The notes beneath the pieces are model-generated. The model did no database searches, had not been told where the DNA came from, and saw nothing but the letters and a program-made list of their open reading frames with translations. Position numbers and translations under genes: made by a program. Positions 54,554 to 64,000 of a stretch of 64,000 nt of DNA are shown one piece after another. The stretch is from contig JALRMH010000048.1 of the NCBI GenBank assembly GCA_026119935.1, forward strand, positions 1 to 64,000. The letters run 5' to 3'. Source of the stretch: Endothia cerciana. Taxonomy: Eukaryota; Ascomycota; Sordariomycetes; Diaporthales; Cryphonectriaceae. The stretch's first letter is position 1. Each line of letters starts with the position of its first letter.

Positions 54554-55694
54554 ATGCCCCCACAAGTTTCTCCTCCCTTGCTATCGCACACACCATGGCG
54601 ACAGTTGTACAGAATATACCGTGGGTTGCTTACCCTTGTCCGGCTCCCTTTTTGGATAATTCTTTCGACACTTCCAATCACGCGGCAGCACCGGACGTGG
54701 AACTTCAAACAGTCTTTTATGGTCCGTCTCATACGTGACATCGTGGACGTGCAGGGCCGAATCGGTGTTACCAATCTTCTAAGCTTGGACCCCGGCAAAG
54801 ACGGCGACAGATTCCAGGCCGTCGACCGGTTTCCTGAAGTATTCTACCAAGGGTCTATAGGACCTGCAGCAGTCCATCCAGCCAAGGTGGTTGGAGCAGT
54901 CTGGTTCCCAGCCAAGCCAGCTGAGCCCAAGGGCACAGTTGTTCTTTGGATTCACGGCGGCGGATTCGTCGTGAACGACGGACGAAGCGACAACTGCGGC
55001 TTTATGGCCAACAACTTGATCAGGCTTGCAGGAGTCAACACCGTATTCAGCGTCCAGTACCGCCTCTCGGGTTATGGAGGACTGAACCCCTTCCCAGCGG
55101 CACTGCAGGATGTCGTGACCGCGTATCTATACCTCACGCGGACCCTCGAGTATCCCACCAGCTCAGTCGTTACCGGCGGAGACAGTGCTGGAGGCAATCT
55201 CGTAATCGCCTTCCTGCGGGTCAGTGGAGAATGCCATGCCACGGCTCGGGCGGCCAAGCCACGCAATCGCTGTCTCCCCTTGGGTCTGTCCGCTAAAGTC
55301 CCTGCGTGAAGATTATGTACACACCAGTCAGCAAAATCATTCGACCGATTTTCTCCCAGCTTCGGTTTTGCAATTTGGAGGCAGTGTGTATCGGCCGCGT
55401 GAGGGAGTCAGCGAGGACGTGGAGCCATACATCACGCCTCTAGGACACCCATTCGCCACATCCGTGCCCATCTTTACAACGCTCGGCGAGTGAGAGACCC
55501 TGGCACCTGACATCGCCGCATAGGCAAAGGAGATGCGCGAAGTTCACGGCAACGAGGTGGAGTTATACTGTGATAGGAACGCGGTGCATGACACCTTATT
55601 ACCGGGTGACCTGATGGGCTGGGAGAGGAGTGCGTTTGAAATATCGTCGCAGATTGGGGTTTTCATCCGTGCTAGTCGCGGAGATCGTCAGTAA
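54554..55694 (+). pseudogene. alpha/beta-hydrolase (HSL/steryl acetyl hydrolase-like) pseudogene
   Basis: The 5' part (54554 to about 55216) encodes a protein with an N-terminal hydrophobic helix, the oxyanion-hole motif His-Gly-Gly-Gly-Phe (near 54954) and the nucleophile elbow Gly-Asp-Ser-Ala-Gly-Gly-Asn-Leu (near 55180). Just after, near 55218, homology continues in another frame (Ala-Ile-Ala-Val-Ser-Pro-Trp-Val-Cys-Pro), so one base has been lost or gained. That frame is stopped by TGA at 55491-55493 and TAG at 55521-55523. The C-terminal catalytic region then reads on to 55694, with an Asp-Arg-Asn-Ala-Val-His-Asp segment near 55570-55590. No intron repairs these breaks convincingly. The family includes fungal secondary-metabolite and sterol-ester hydrolases; the original substrate is unknown. 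Confidence 0.75.
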
Positions 55695-56430
55695 CATAGA
55701 CGAGCTAGGAGAACAGCCGTGCGGCAGCTGGACGTAGATTTGGCTACCTACATACACATTATTGATTCAGCAGCTCTGCAAATTGCTTTTCTGAAGCTTA
55801 ATAGTAGTCAGTGAAGAGAGAACTCTGTGCGTCCGTAAGCCATCAAATCGGCGGCCAAATCAAGGCAATCCGTTCACGAGCTCATACCGGGGTGGTCTCA
55901 CAAGGCACCCATCAAGTTCGATCTGCCGTCTGACATATGAAATAGACGTATCCGAGCTCTTAGTGCACATGTATAGGATCCATTTCGGTGCCCGGAGCGC
56001 TTTCGGTTGCTCTTTGCCGAACTCGCGCCGACGACGATTATGATCAAGCACCCAACCACCCGAACACTCTTAGTCGGTTGAAGAAACATAGAGAGAAAGA
56101 CGAGTCTTGGTTTACGGTGCCCAAAGGGCATCGACTATATGACGTTCCGAATACCTAAACTGTTTCTCGCATATGATTTATATTCTGAAAATAGTCCTTT
56201 CTAGGATAAGTTATGCCGTATATCACATCCCAAGTCTAATAAGCTGGGGTACATTCACCATCTCAAATTAGCCGAACAGCGTTGGAATCCTTCACGACCG
56301 TTTCTTTTTAAAGCAGGCCCTCTCCGGCCGCCGTAATTTGTGGTCTGATCGAGTTCAGTGACTCATCGCGACTACACTGTTCTGTGTGTACTGCACTGCC
56401 TTGGCATATGAATCAGGGTCAGCAAACAGA
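55695..56430. other. intergenic, no gene
   Basis: AT-leaning sequence between the hydrolase relic and the PEBP gene. No ORF with domains, repeats or RNA genes. Confidence 0.4.
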
Positions 56431-57125
56431 ATGCCATCCAACGACAAGGTTCAGGCTGCTCTCGAGCTCATCAAACAAGACCCTTCTAAAGTCCTGGGAC
56501 TGAGAGTTGGCAAGCACGACATTAGGGAGCCAGGCCAATATCTCTCATGCGCTGGTGAGTCTCTTCCTGAGCGTATGAGATTCCAAGGCTGCCCAATCGA
56601 GACTCGGGATTTCACTTGTGTCGACCAGTCCTAGCATGATGGAATCACTTACTGAAGGCTTCCTTAGACGCCCAGGCAACGCCGCAGATTACCTACAGCG
56701 CGGCCTCGCCATCCAAGAGCTACGTGGTCATCAGCCTAGACCTCGACGCTCCGTTTCCCTCCTTCAGCGTCCTTGGGCCCGCCCTCCACTGGATCCAGCC
56801 CGGGATGAGGGTGGGCTCTTCCCCAACTGAGCCGCTCGAGTCCTCAGATCCTTTTATCTCCGACTACGTTGGCCCGGGTCCTCCTCCAGGAAGCTCGCCG
56901 CACCGATATATCTTCTTTCTGTATGAACAGCCCGAGGGTTTTGACGGCGGGAAGTTCGCACCCAAGGTGGGGAAGCCGATGGGAATGGGGCCCCGGATGC
57001 GAACGAGTTTGGATGACTGGGTGCAGAAGCTGGGGCTGGGAGAGCTGCTGGCTGTCAATTACTTTAACTGTGCAAGGGCCACTAGGTGGCCCGCGCAGGC
57101 TACAGGCGACGGCCCTGCTAGCTGA
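56431..57125 (+). CDS. phosphatidylethanolamine-binding protein (PEBP) family
   Basis: Two exons (56431-56554 and 56668-57125) give 193 aa. The PEBP signatures are Ser-Leu-Asp-Leu-Asp-Ala-Pro-Phe-Pro-Ser (binding-pocket DPDxP-like), Leu-His-Trp-Ile-Gln-Pro-Gly, and Gly-Pro-Gly-Pro-Pro-Pro-Gly-Ser-Ser-Pro-His-Arg-Tyr with Leu-Tyr-Glu-Gln-Pro. PEBP proteins bind phospholipid head groups or anions; fungal members are often carboxypeptidase Y inhibitor-like or OV-16-like. No signal peptide is apparent, so a cytosolic location is likely. The intron (113 bp) splits an Asp codon. The C-terminus runs about 18 residues past the usual Asn-Tyr-Phe end. It sits in a gene-poor island next to a pseudogene. 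Confidence 0.85.
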
Positions 57126-58152
57126 CTTGGACTTCGCCAACCGTTTGTTGACTCCGGGGAGCTCTCCTCTCTTCCCTTCAGCGTAATCCACACCTATCTG
57201 CCCTGAAACATTAACAGCAATCAGGTCTCCTTGTGTTTCGTCTTCGTGAAGGTGAGCTCGGGTGTATTGTTGGCGGATGGCCCGAGGCTCAATCTTAAGC
57301 GCCTATACCGTTACTGCTTGTGTCTTTCGAAAGTCATGTTTCTTAGGATTCCAATCCTTCGCTGTGTACATTTGCGTTTCTGGAAAAGACGACGACTTCC
57401 CAGAGTTCTAAGTGTTTTCGGCTTTGATACACGTGCCAGGTCGGTCTCTCGCAGAGCCTTATCCGATGCTCGAGTTAGCTTTTAGGTCAGGTCGTGTTGA
57501 CCAATAATCAATGCAAGCTATACACCCTAGATTGTACAGTTTCGATGAGCTGGATCTAGCCCGCGGTACCTCTTCACCATCTTTGGTGATATTTGTGCCA
57601 CTAAAAAGACGAAGTGATACCTTCCGATCCAGAAGGCTCCAGAAAACCTCATATGTATAGGTATAGATGAGAGAGCTCAAGGCTGGCTGGAGCGTTCGGT
57701 GCCAACGACCCTCGTGACGTTGTATCTGTAATAATCTGTCGTGCTGTCTCCTTTCGGGGTTTTAGCCCATGGGGGCTACGTTATCGTACCAACCCCTCGC
57801 TATATGCCCCTCGTTTCATGCATGTAAGCTGACGTGTATGGAATGCGAGCCAACGTGTAAGCAAGTCAACATGGGTTGCTAGGCTGCCTCCAGGCTGCTA
57901 CCTACTGCTTTCACTTCATACCTTCTCCTTCACATCTTGGTCACTCCCAAAGAGAAGCTTTGCACAGGTGTTCCATCAAATTCTCGCCTTTGCTGTTGGG
58001 GGCACACACACGACGCCCCAATCCAGGCAGCTCCATTTCTTTCTCATCCTACTTCTCTATCTACTTTCTAGTATTCCGACCGAACCTTCTCTTCAGAAAG
58101 AGCTTGGTCCCGTTGAATGCTGACACCCGTCCAGCCAGCCTAGGTCAGAATC
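57126..58152. other. intergenic/5' region of the ZNFX1-like gene
   Basis: 1.0 kb without a supported gene. The last 250 bases are C/T-rich and look like a leader. Confidence 0.4.
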
Positions 58153-61100
58153 ATGGACAGGCAATCGAGGTATGTTGGCTACCAACTCTCCTAGATGATC
58201 GACTACACAGAACTGACATTAGCATCTCTCAAACAGGAACTTGAGACCCACCAGGCGGTCGCGGAACCCTTGTCGATACTTTCAGAAGACGGGCAGCTGT
58301 AACTGGGGAGAGAACTGCAAGTTCGCCCATGATACGCCGAGCGATCAACAGCAACCTCACGACAACAACAACCGTGGACAGCACATCCGACAGGGTCAGA
58401 AAGAAGACAAGCTCCGCGCATGGAAGCGGCTTCTCGCTCATGGCGAGCAGTCCTCTGGCTTGAACTACGGCGTTGTAAGCCGATTCTTTGAGCTCTGCCT
58501 CGAGCTGTTGGAAGGCGACATTGGTGCCTCGCAGGAAGCCATCAAACTGCTGGCGGACGAAGCTGGGCTCAATTTCATCAAGGCCGTCACCAACCACCAT
58601 GTCCAAGACGTCACAGATGACCTCGTCAGGGTCGATTTGTGGAAGGCGCAGATCTCCCGTCTCTTTCGTCTTATCACTCACGAGCGGCTCGTTGACTCGA
58701 ACGTCTTGGAGCAAGAGGTTGCAGCAATTTACTCTTTCCTTGTTGGTGTCAATGCTGCTCGGATGGATAAGCTGTTTGGTTTCGTCATTCAGGTCGTGGT
58801 GGACTGGCCAAGGTTACCTGTAGGCAACCTCAGCCAGACAACTGTTCTGGAGTTGTCGCTCGCGGTGCTCTCCAAGGCAGTCGATTGCAACACCACCAAC
58901 ATCGTGAACGAAAAGTTCCAACATGTCGTAAGGCGATTTTCCGAACTCTTGACAGCATTGCCAGCCACTCAAGATGAAACATCTAGCCTGCGAGCTATGA
59001 AGTATCTTGATTACCTGCAACGACGCTTGGACTTTGGAAAGGCTATGGACGATCCAGGCTCTGCTCCCCGCGCGGCGGGCCACCAAGAGGCCTTCAAGCT
59101 CAGACAAGACCTTCCTGGGCAGCTTTCGCCCAGTGGTCCTCGCCACGACAACGATCACTCAGAGATCTTCAAAATCCAGATCATGCCAACGTATCACGAG
59201 ATTACCACGTCTCGGAGCGAGTATTTGCCTACTACTGACTCGTCACAATGGCACCTGCCGGGCATCCATGGGCGGCTAGATCGAGAATTCCGCCTCTTGA
59301 GAGAAGATACGGTCGGTCAGCTCCGCGATGCAGTCTTCGATCTGCTCAAACGAACTCGTGAGCCAGGCGGCAAGGGGCACCACCAGTCACAGAACAGCGC
59401 AAGGACCACCGCCTACGATGAAGCTGTCGTCCACACCGTCAATATTGATAAGAACAAGGGTCTCGAATTGACAGTGAGATGTAGACAGCCCAGAAACGTA
59501 CAGCAGCTGAGCAACGCCGCTAGACGCACGTGGTGGGAGCAGTGCAAAAAACTTCAGGCTGGCGCTTTGACGTGCGTTCTCGATCGTACTGGCATAATCC
59601 AGTTCTATGTCGTTGCAGAATCGACGCTGCGCATCGAGCCGCCGAAGAAGGGGGGAAACAACCTGCAAACAGACACGAACAAGGATATAGAGACAGAGAG
59701 GCCCCTGACCTTGTGTTTCAGCCGTGAGCATCTCTATGTCAAGCTCAACCTTGTCGGTACGTCTAAAGAGGAAATTTGGGAAGCACTGTGTTGGTATAGA
59801 GATATTGGAAAGCCACCATCTCGACAGCTGGTCGAGTTCCCTGGAGTTCTACTGGCATCCTTCATGCACACTTTGGAGGCCCTGCAAAAGCTATCACAGA
59901 AGCCCGACTTGCCGTTTCACAACCTCATTGCACCTGACATGCCTCCGCAGAGCAGCCAAGCGCATGTCCCTGCACCCTTGTTTTCTCGAGCGTCCGATTT
60001 CGAGTACGATCTCACTTGTCTGACTCAGGACAACCAGCCTTTCTCGGCCAGCCTAGGCCATCTCCCCTCTCACGAAGAAGTCTCTTCTAGGACTGGCCTG
60101 GACGCGACGCAGTCCAAGGCTTTGCTCAACACGCTCACACGGGAGCTGTCGTTGATACAAGGCCCTCCTGGCACGGGCAAGTCGTACACTGGAGAGAAGA
60201 TTATCCGTGTGCTTCTTGCCAACAAGGCCAAGGCAAAACTCGGGCCGGTTATTTGCGTCTGCTACACGAATCACGCTCTGGATCAACTTCTCGAGCATCT
60301 ATTGGATGACGGTATTGGTGGCCTCATACGCATAGGATCTAGCTCCAAGTCTGAAAGACTGAAGGACTTCAATCTCAGAGCCGTGGCAGAGAAGGCGAGC
60401 TCCACCAGGACGGAGAGGACTGAAATAGCTAGTTTGACTTACCGGATGAGAGACCTTGAGAAAGATATTAGAGAGTCTCTAGGTCACCTTTCTGTATACG
60501 ATTCTTTGTCGTCACTTCGAGGATATCTTGGGTCGAACCATCCTGCTCATCACAATGAGCTTTTTCGTCGGAACAACATCAATAAGGACGACGATTGGAA
60601 AGTGGTACAACGAAAGGCTCACAACGTCATCGATGCCTGGCTTCAAGGTGGCGATCAGCGGAATCCAGCTGTTCGTGGCAATCCGAGAAGCATAACCGAA
60701 TTGCAAACGATCCGACTGAGCGACATGACACATTCAGAACGCCGGAGGCTTTACAGCGAATGGCAGAAGAGCATCCGAACATCTCTCATCAACGAGATCA
60801 CCAGGCTATACCGAAAGCATGAACAAGCAAAGGAGCAGCGAAATCGTCTTCGGCAGGAAGGGGAACTCCGCTGCCTTAAGCAAGCAGATATTATTGGACT
60901 GACCACTACAGGATTGGCGCGTCAGATAGACCTGATGAGAAAACTTCGATCCAAGGTCGTCATCTGTGAGGAGGCCGGCGAGGTTCTCGAGGCGCACGTC
61001 CTGACGGCTCTTCTGCCGTCCACTGAACATGCCATTCTGATCGGCGACCACTTGCAGCTCCGTCCGCAGATTCAGAATTACAACCTACAGAGTACAAATC

Positions 61101-64000
61101 CCCGAGGACTGCAATACTCTCTTGATACGTCCCTCTTTGAGCGCCTAGTCCGCCCACCACATCTGAGTGATCTCAGGCTACCAGTCAGTGTCTTGGAAAC
61201 ACAGAGGCGCATGCATCCTTCCATCGCGGACATGGTACGATCCACGCTGTACAACGACTTGAAGGATGAAGACAGTGTCAAGAAATACCCAGAGGTCGTC
61301 GGTATGGGCCGTCGATTATTCTGGCTGCATCATGAACAGCTTGAGGCAGGCGAGTCTAGATCAGATCCCCACGATACCTCGCACTCCAACGATTTCGAGG
61401 TCGAAATGACGGCTGCGCTTGTTTCGCATCTCGTGAAGCAAGGCAATTACGACCCGGAAGATATCGCAGTCTTGACGCCTTACACTGGTCAACTCCAGAG
61501 ACTCCGTGGGCGACTGGCAACAGAATCAACATTTTGCGTGAAAATTGACGAACGGGACCTGGAAGAGCTCGAGACTCTTGAGGTGGCGGACTCCAGCGAA
61601 CATGTCAAATCGCAGACTCAGTCTGTAGCCAAGTCAACCCTTCTGAGAAGCATCAGACTGGCCACTGTAGACAATTTCCAGGGCGAAGAGGCCAAGGTCG
61701 TCATCATTTCCCTCGTTCGCAGCAATTCGGAGAACAAGTGCGGATTCCTTAGCACCTCAAACCGGATCAACGTTCTCCTTTCCCGCGCAAAGCACGGGTG
61801 TTACATCATCGGCAACTCGAACACATACCATAACGTGCCCATGTGGGATCAGATCATCCAGCTACTGCAAGCTAGAGGTAACTTCGGGACGAGCCTGGAA
61901 CTCAAGTGTCCTCGCCACCCCTATAAGTCGATCCCAGTCTCGCGCCCAGACGATTTCGCTACCTTCTCCCCCGATGGGGGTTGCCTCATACCCTGCGACA
62001 GACGGTTAGACTGCGGCCACGCATGCTACGGTCCGTGTCACTCTGACCTCCTTCACAAGGCAGTCAAGTGCCACATGGCCTGTCCACGCCCCAAGAGCAG
62101 CTGTGATCACGCCTGCCCCAAGGAATGTGGAGATCCTTGCGAAGACCGATGCAACGTTCGTCTGGAAAACATCAGTCTACTACTCCCCTGTGGCCATACG
62201 GTCTCTTCAGCTAGATGTTGGGAGGCCCAGAACCCGGCCGCTATCAGATGCCGACAAGAAGTTGAGCGGAAGATTCCCGGCTGTGATCACGTCGTGAAAC
62301 TCGATTGCCACGTCGACATAACCTCCTCCAAGTTCAAGTGCCCAGCCAAGTGCGGCGTGATTCTTTCTTGTGGCCATACTTGCCGAAGCCCATGTGACAG
62401 ATGCAACAAGCGCAATACTGGGCCCGAGGACCAGATCGTCGTGATTAACCATGGAACTTGCAAGGAGGTCTGTGGGCGAAACTATACGACATGCCCCCAT
62501 ACGTGCCGACAAGCTTGCCATGGAGAGGCAAAGTGCGCTCCTTGTGACAGGCAGTGCGAAGTTCGGTGCAGCCACTCTCGGTGCAGCAAGGCCTGCCACG
62601 AGCCATGTACGCCGTGTGCTGCAGAGGACTGTGCCTCCCACTGTCCACACAGCAAGTGTAATATGCCTTGCGCAGCTCCCTGTGACTGGGTTCCTTGCTC
62701 GAAGCGCTGCACTCTGACGTTGGCCTGTGGGCACCAGTGCCCTTCGCTGTGCGGCGAGACTTGTCCAACAGAGAAGTACTGCCAGCAGTGCGGCTCAGAG
62801 GATATCTTATCCACGGTCGTTGACTATTTGCTGCTGAGCGAGTACAAAGATACTGACCTCAACGAAGATCCTTGCATTTTTGCAGACTGCGGCCACTTCC
62901 TGACGAAGTCCTCCATGGATGGACAAATGTCAATGGGGGATCACTATCTCCTGGACGAGGACGGCTCTCCCGTTGCCATCAAAGGTCCGTTGGACCCTTT
63001 CTCGATGGATGGGATCCGAGTCAAGTCCTGCCCGCAATGCCGTGGTTCTCTTCGCAACATCCCGCGCTACGGTCGGATCGTTCGGCGCGTATTGTTGGAT
63101 GAAGCCACAAAGAAGTTTATTTCTTGGTCTGGAGACCAGCACCACGATCTGGCTGAGCGCCTGCTGCAAGAAGAGCAGCGGCTGGAACAGGACAGAATTG
63201 ACCTCACGTGGGAGATTGGCAGACCTGGCCAACTTGTTTTGACCGGTCCTGTTCATGAGCAACTTACTAACCTGAGAACGTGGGTCGGCAAGAAGCGATA
63301 CGATGGACTCACCAGACTCTACAGAAACATTGTCACGTACCGTAGCAAGGTTAGAGCAGAGGAGCAACCCTTCCAGAAAGTCGCCAACCTCGTGAAGTAC
63401 GCCAATCGCGCCAAGCACGTGGGCTCGTTCAGCTTCAACTCCTCCGTCATCCAACTGCGAGGTTTCTTGCTTGCCACGTCTCTCCTCCTGAAGTGCAACA
63501 TCGCGTTTCTCTCGGATTTCATGGATCTGTGGGAGAGCGCCGCCTTGCGGAACACAGAGATCAAGGTCGACTTCAAGGCCAACATGGCCCAGTGCGAAGA
63601 GCTCATCAAGCTCGCCACAGAGACGGGCCGTCCTCAGCTTCAGGCCGAGGGCCACCTCTATTATGCGCGTTTCTGTGGCTTCGCTCTCGCTCTCGGCGAC
63701 TTTGCACTGCCCAAACCGCAGCCTATGGAGGGCATCCTACGTGCGTCCGCGGGGACTGACGCGACGACGGAGCAACACGCTGGTGAGACGCTGAGGACTG
63801 CCGGTCTCGAGCACGTCGCCGAGGTCCAAGCCCTCCTGGACAGCCGCAACTGGGCCTCCAAGCAGGTCACGGAGACAGAGCTCGAGGCGGTGAGGCGCCT
63901 CCTCGAGAGCGGCGAGTTCTACCGCCCTGTCACCGCCGCCGAGATGCGCGCGGTGTACAACGCTATGGCTGAGGAGTTCCGCGGGACCGGTCACTGGTAC
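58153..64000 (+). CDS. NFX1/ZNFX1-type superfamily 1 RNA helicase, 3' truncated by the window
   Basis: A 17-nt first exon (58153-58169), a 67-bp intron and one uninterrupted exon (58237 to the edge) give 1927 codons with no stop. Domains in order: a CCCH zinc finger (Cys18, Cys27, Cys33, His37); an alpha-helical ZNFX1-like region; SF1 helicase core with Walker A Gly-Pro-Pro-Gly-Thr-Gly-Lys-Ser (648-655), Glu-Glu-Ala-Gly at 917-920 in the DEAA/DEAG position, Gly-Asp-His-Leu-Gln-Leu-Arg-Pro, and the motif VI Leu-Leu-Ser-Arg-Ala-Lys. Then come several NFX1-type Cys/His clusters (about 62010-62800) and a helical C-terminal region. The final residues, Gly-Thr-Gly-His-Trp-Tyr, look like the start of an RZ-type zinc finger. 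Relatives are human ZNFX1 and fission yeast Hrr1, which act in RNA sensing and RNAi-linked heterochromatin. That role is inferred. Confidence 0.92.

Noticed and set aside
1..64000. Secondary-metabolite cluster, CRISPR array, rRNA or organellar insert
   Set aside because: No PKS/NRPS/terpene enzymes, direct-repeat-spacer arrays, rRNA-like or mitochondrial-code sequences were seen; the genes are dispersed housekeeping functions.

Overview
This window comes from the nuclear genome of a filamentous ascomycete (Pezizomycotina, most likely a sordariomycete). The signs are multi-exon genes with 56-90 bp introns, GTRNGT donors and CTNAC-type branch sites just ahead of CAG/TAG acceptors; 3' ends that often face each other; and typical fungal families. 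No species is assigned. I see no bacterial, organellar, rRNA, tRNA or CRISPR features.

Layout. 0.9-4.5 kb: a HAD 'Swiss Army Knife' RNA-repair-like protein and the ribosome-export zinc-finger protein Bud20, both on the minus strand. 6.5-15.1 kb, plus strand: mitochondrial aconitase, an Rbd2-type rhomboid protease and the GPI-transamidase subunit Gaa1. 15.3-19.6 kb: Dph7 (minus), a BLES03/DUF1917 protein (plus) and a short-chain dehydrogenase (minus). 21.1-22.5 kb: a family 25 glycosyltransferase. 22.9-24.8 kb: a decayed pogo/Fot1-like DNA transposon. 25.9-27.0 kb: a mitochondrial carrier (minus), divergent from RAD54 (27.7-30.3 kb). 31.8-36.1 kb: a prenylated Sel1-repeat chitin synthase activator (Chs4/Skt5 type). 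37.5-38.4 kb: an orphan protein. 41.0-46.7 kb: proteasome subunit Rpn12 converging on alpha-COP. 47.7-52.3 kb: UDP-glucose:glycoprotein glucosyltransferase, head-to-head with alpha-COP. 52.3-58.1 kb is gene-poor and holds an alpha/beta-hydrolase pseudogene and a PEBP-family gene. 58.15 kb to the right edge: a very large ZNFX1/NFX1-type helicase, cut by the window end.

The genes do not form one pathway or a secondary-metabolite cluster. This is mostly a housekeeping region: ER/Golgi quality control and traffic (Gaa1, rhomboid, alpha-COP, UGGT, GT25), ribosome and translation-factor biology (Bud20, Dph7), proteasome, recombination repair and cell wall. It is interrupted by one transposon and one gene-poor island.

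The most unusual observations concern gene structure. Aconitase can only be read through with a 2-nt microexon next to a 955-bp intron. The RAD54 frame is best explained by a start codon split by an intron, or by an odd first-exon junction. The Chs4/Skt5-like protein has its CaaX box divided by the last intron, so intron retention would remove the lipidation signal. Three short introns are stopless and a multiple of three. All coordinates and splice sites were deduced by reading the sequence; none was confirmed with transcript data.
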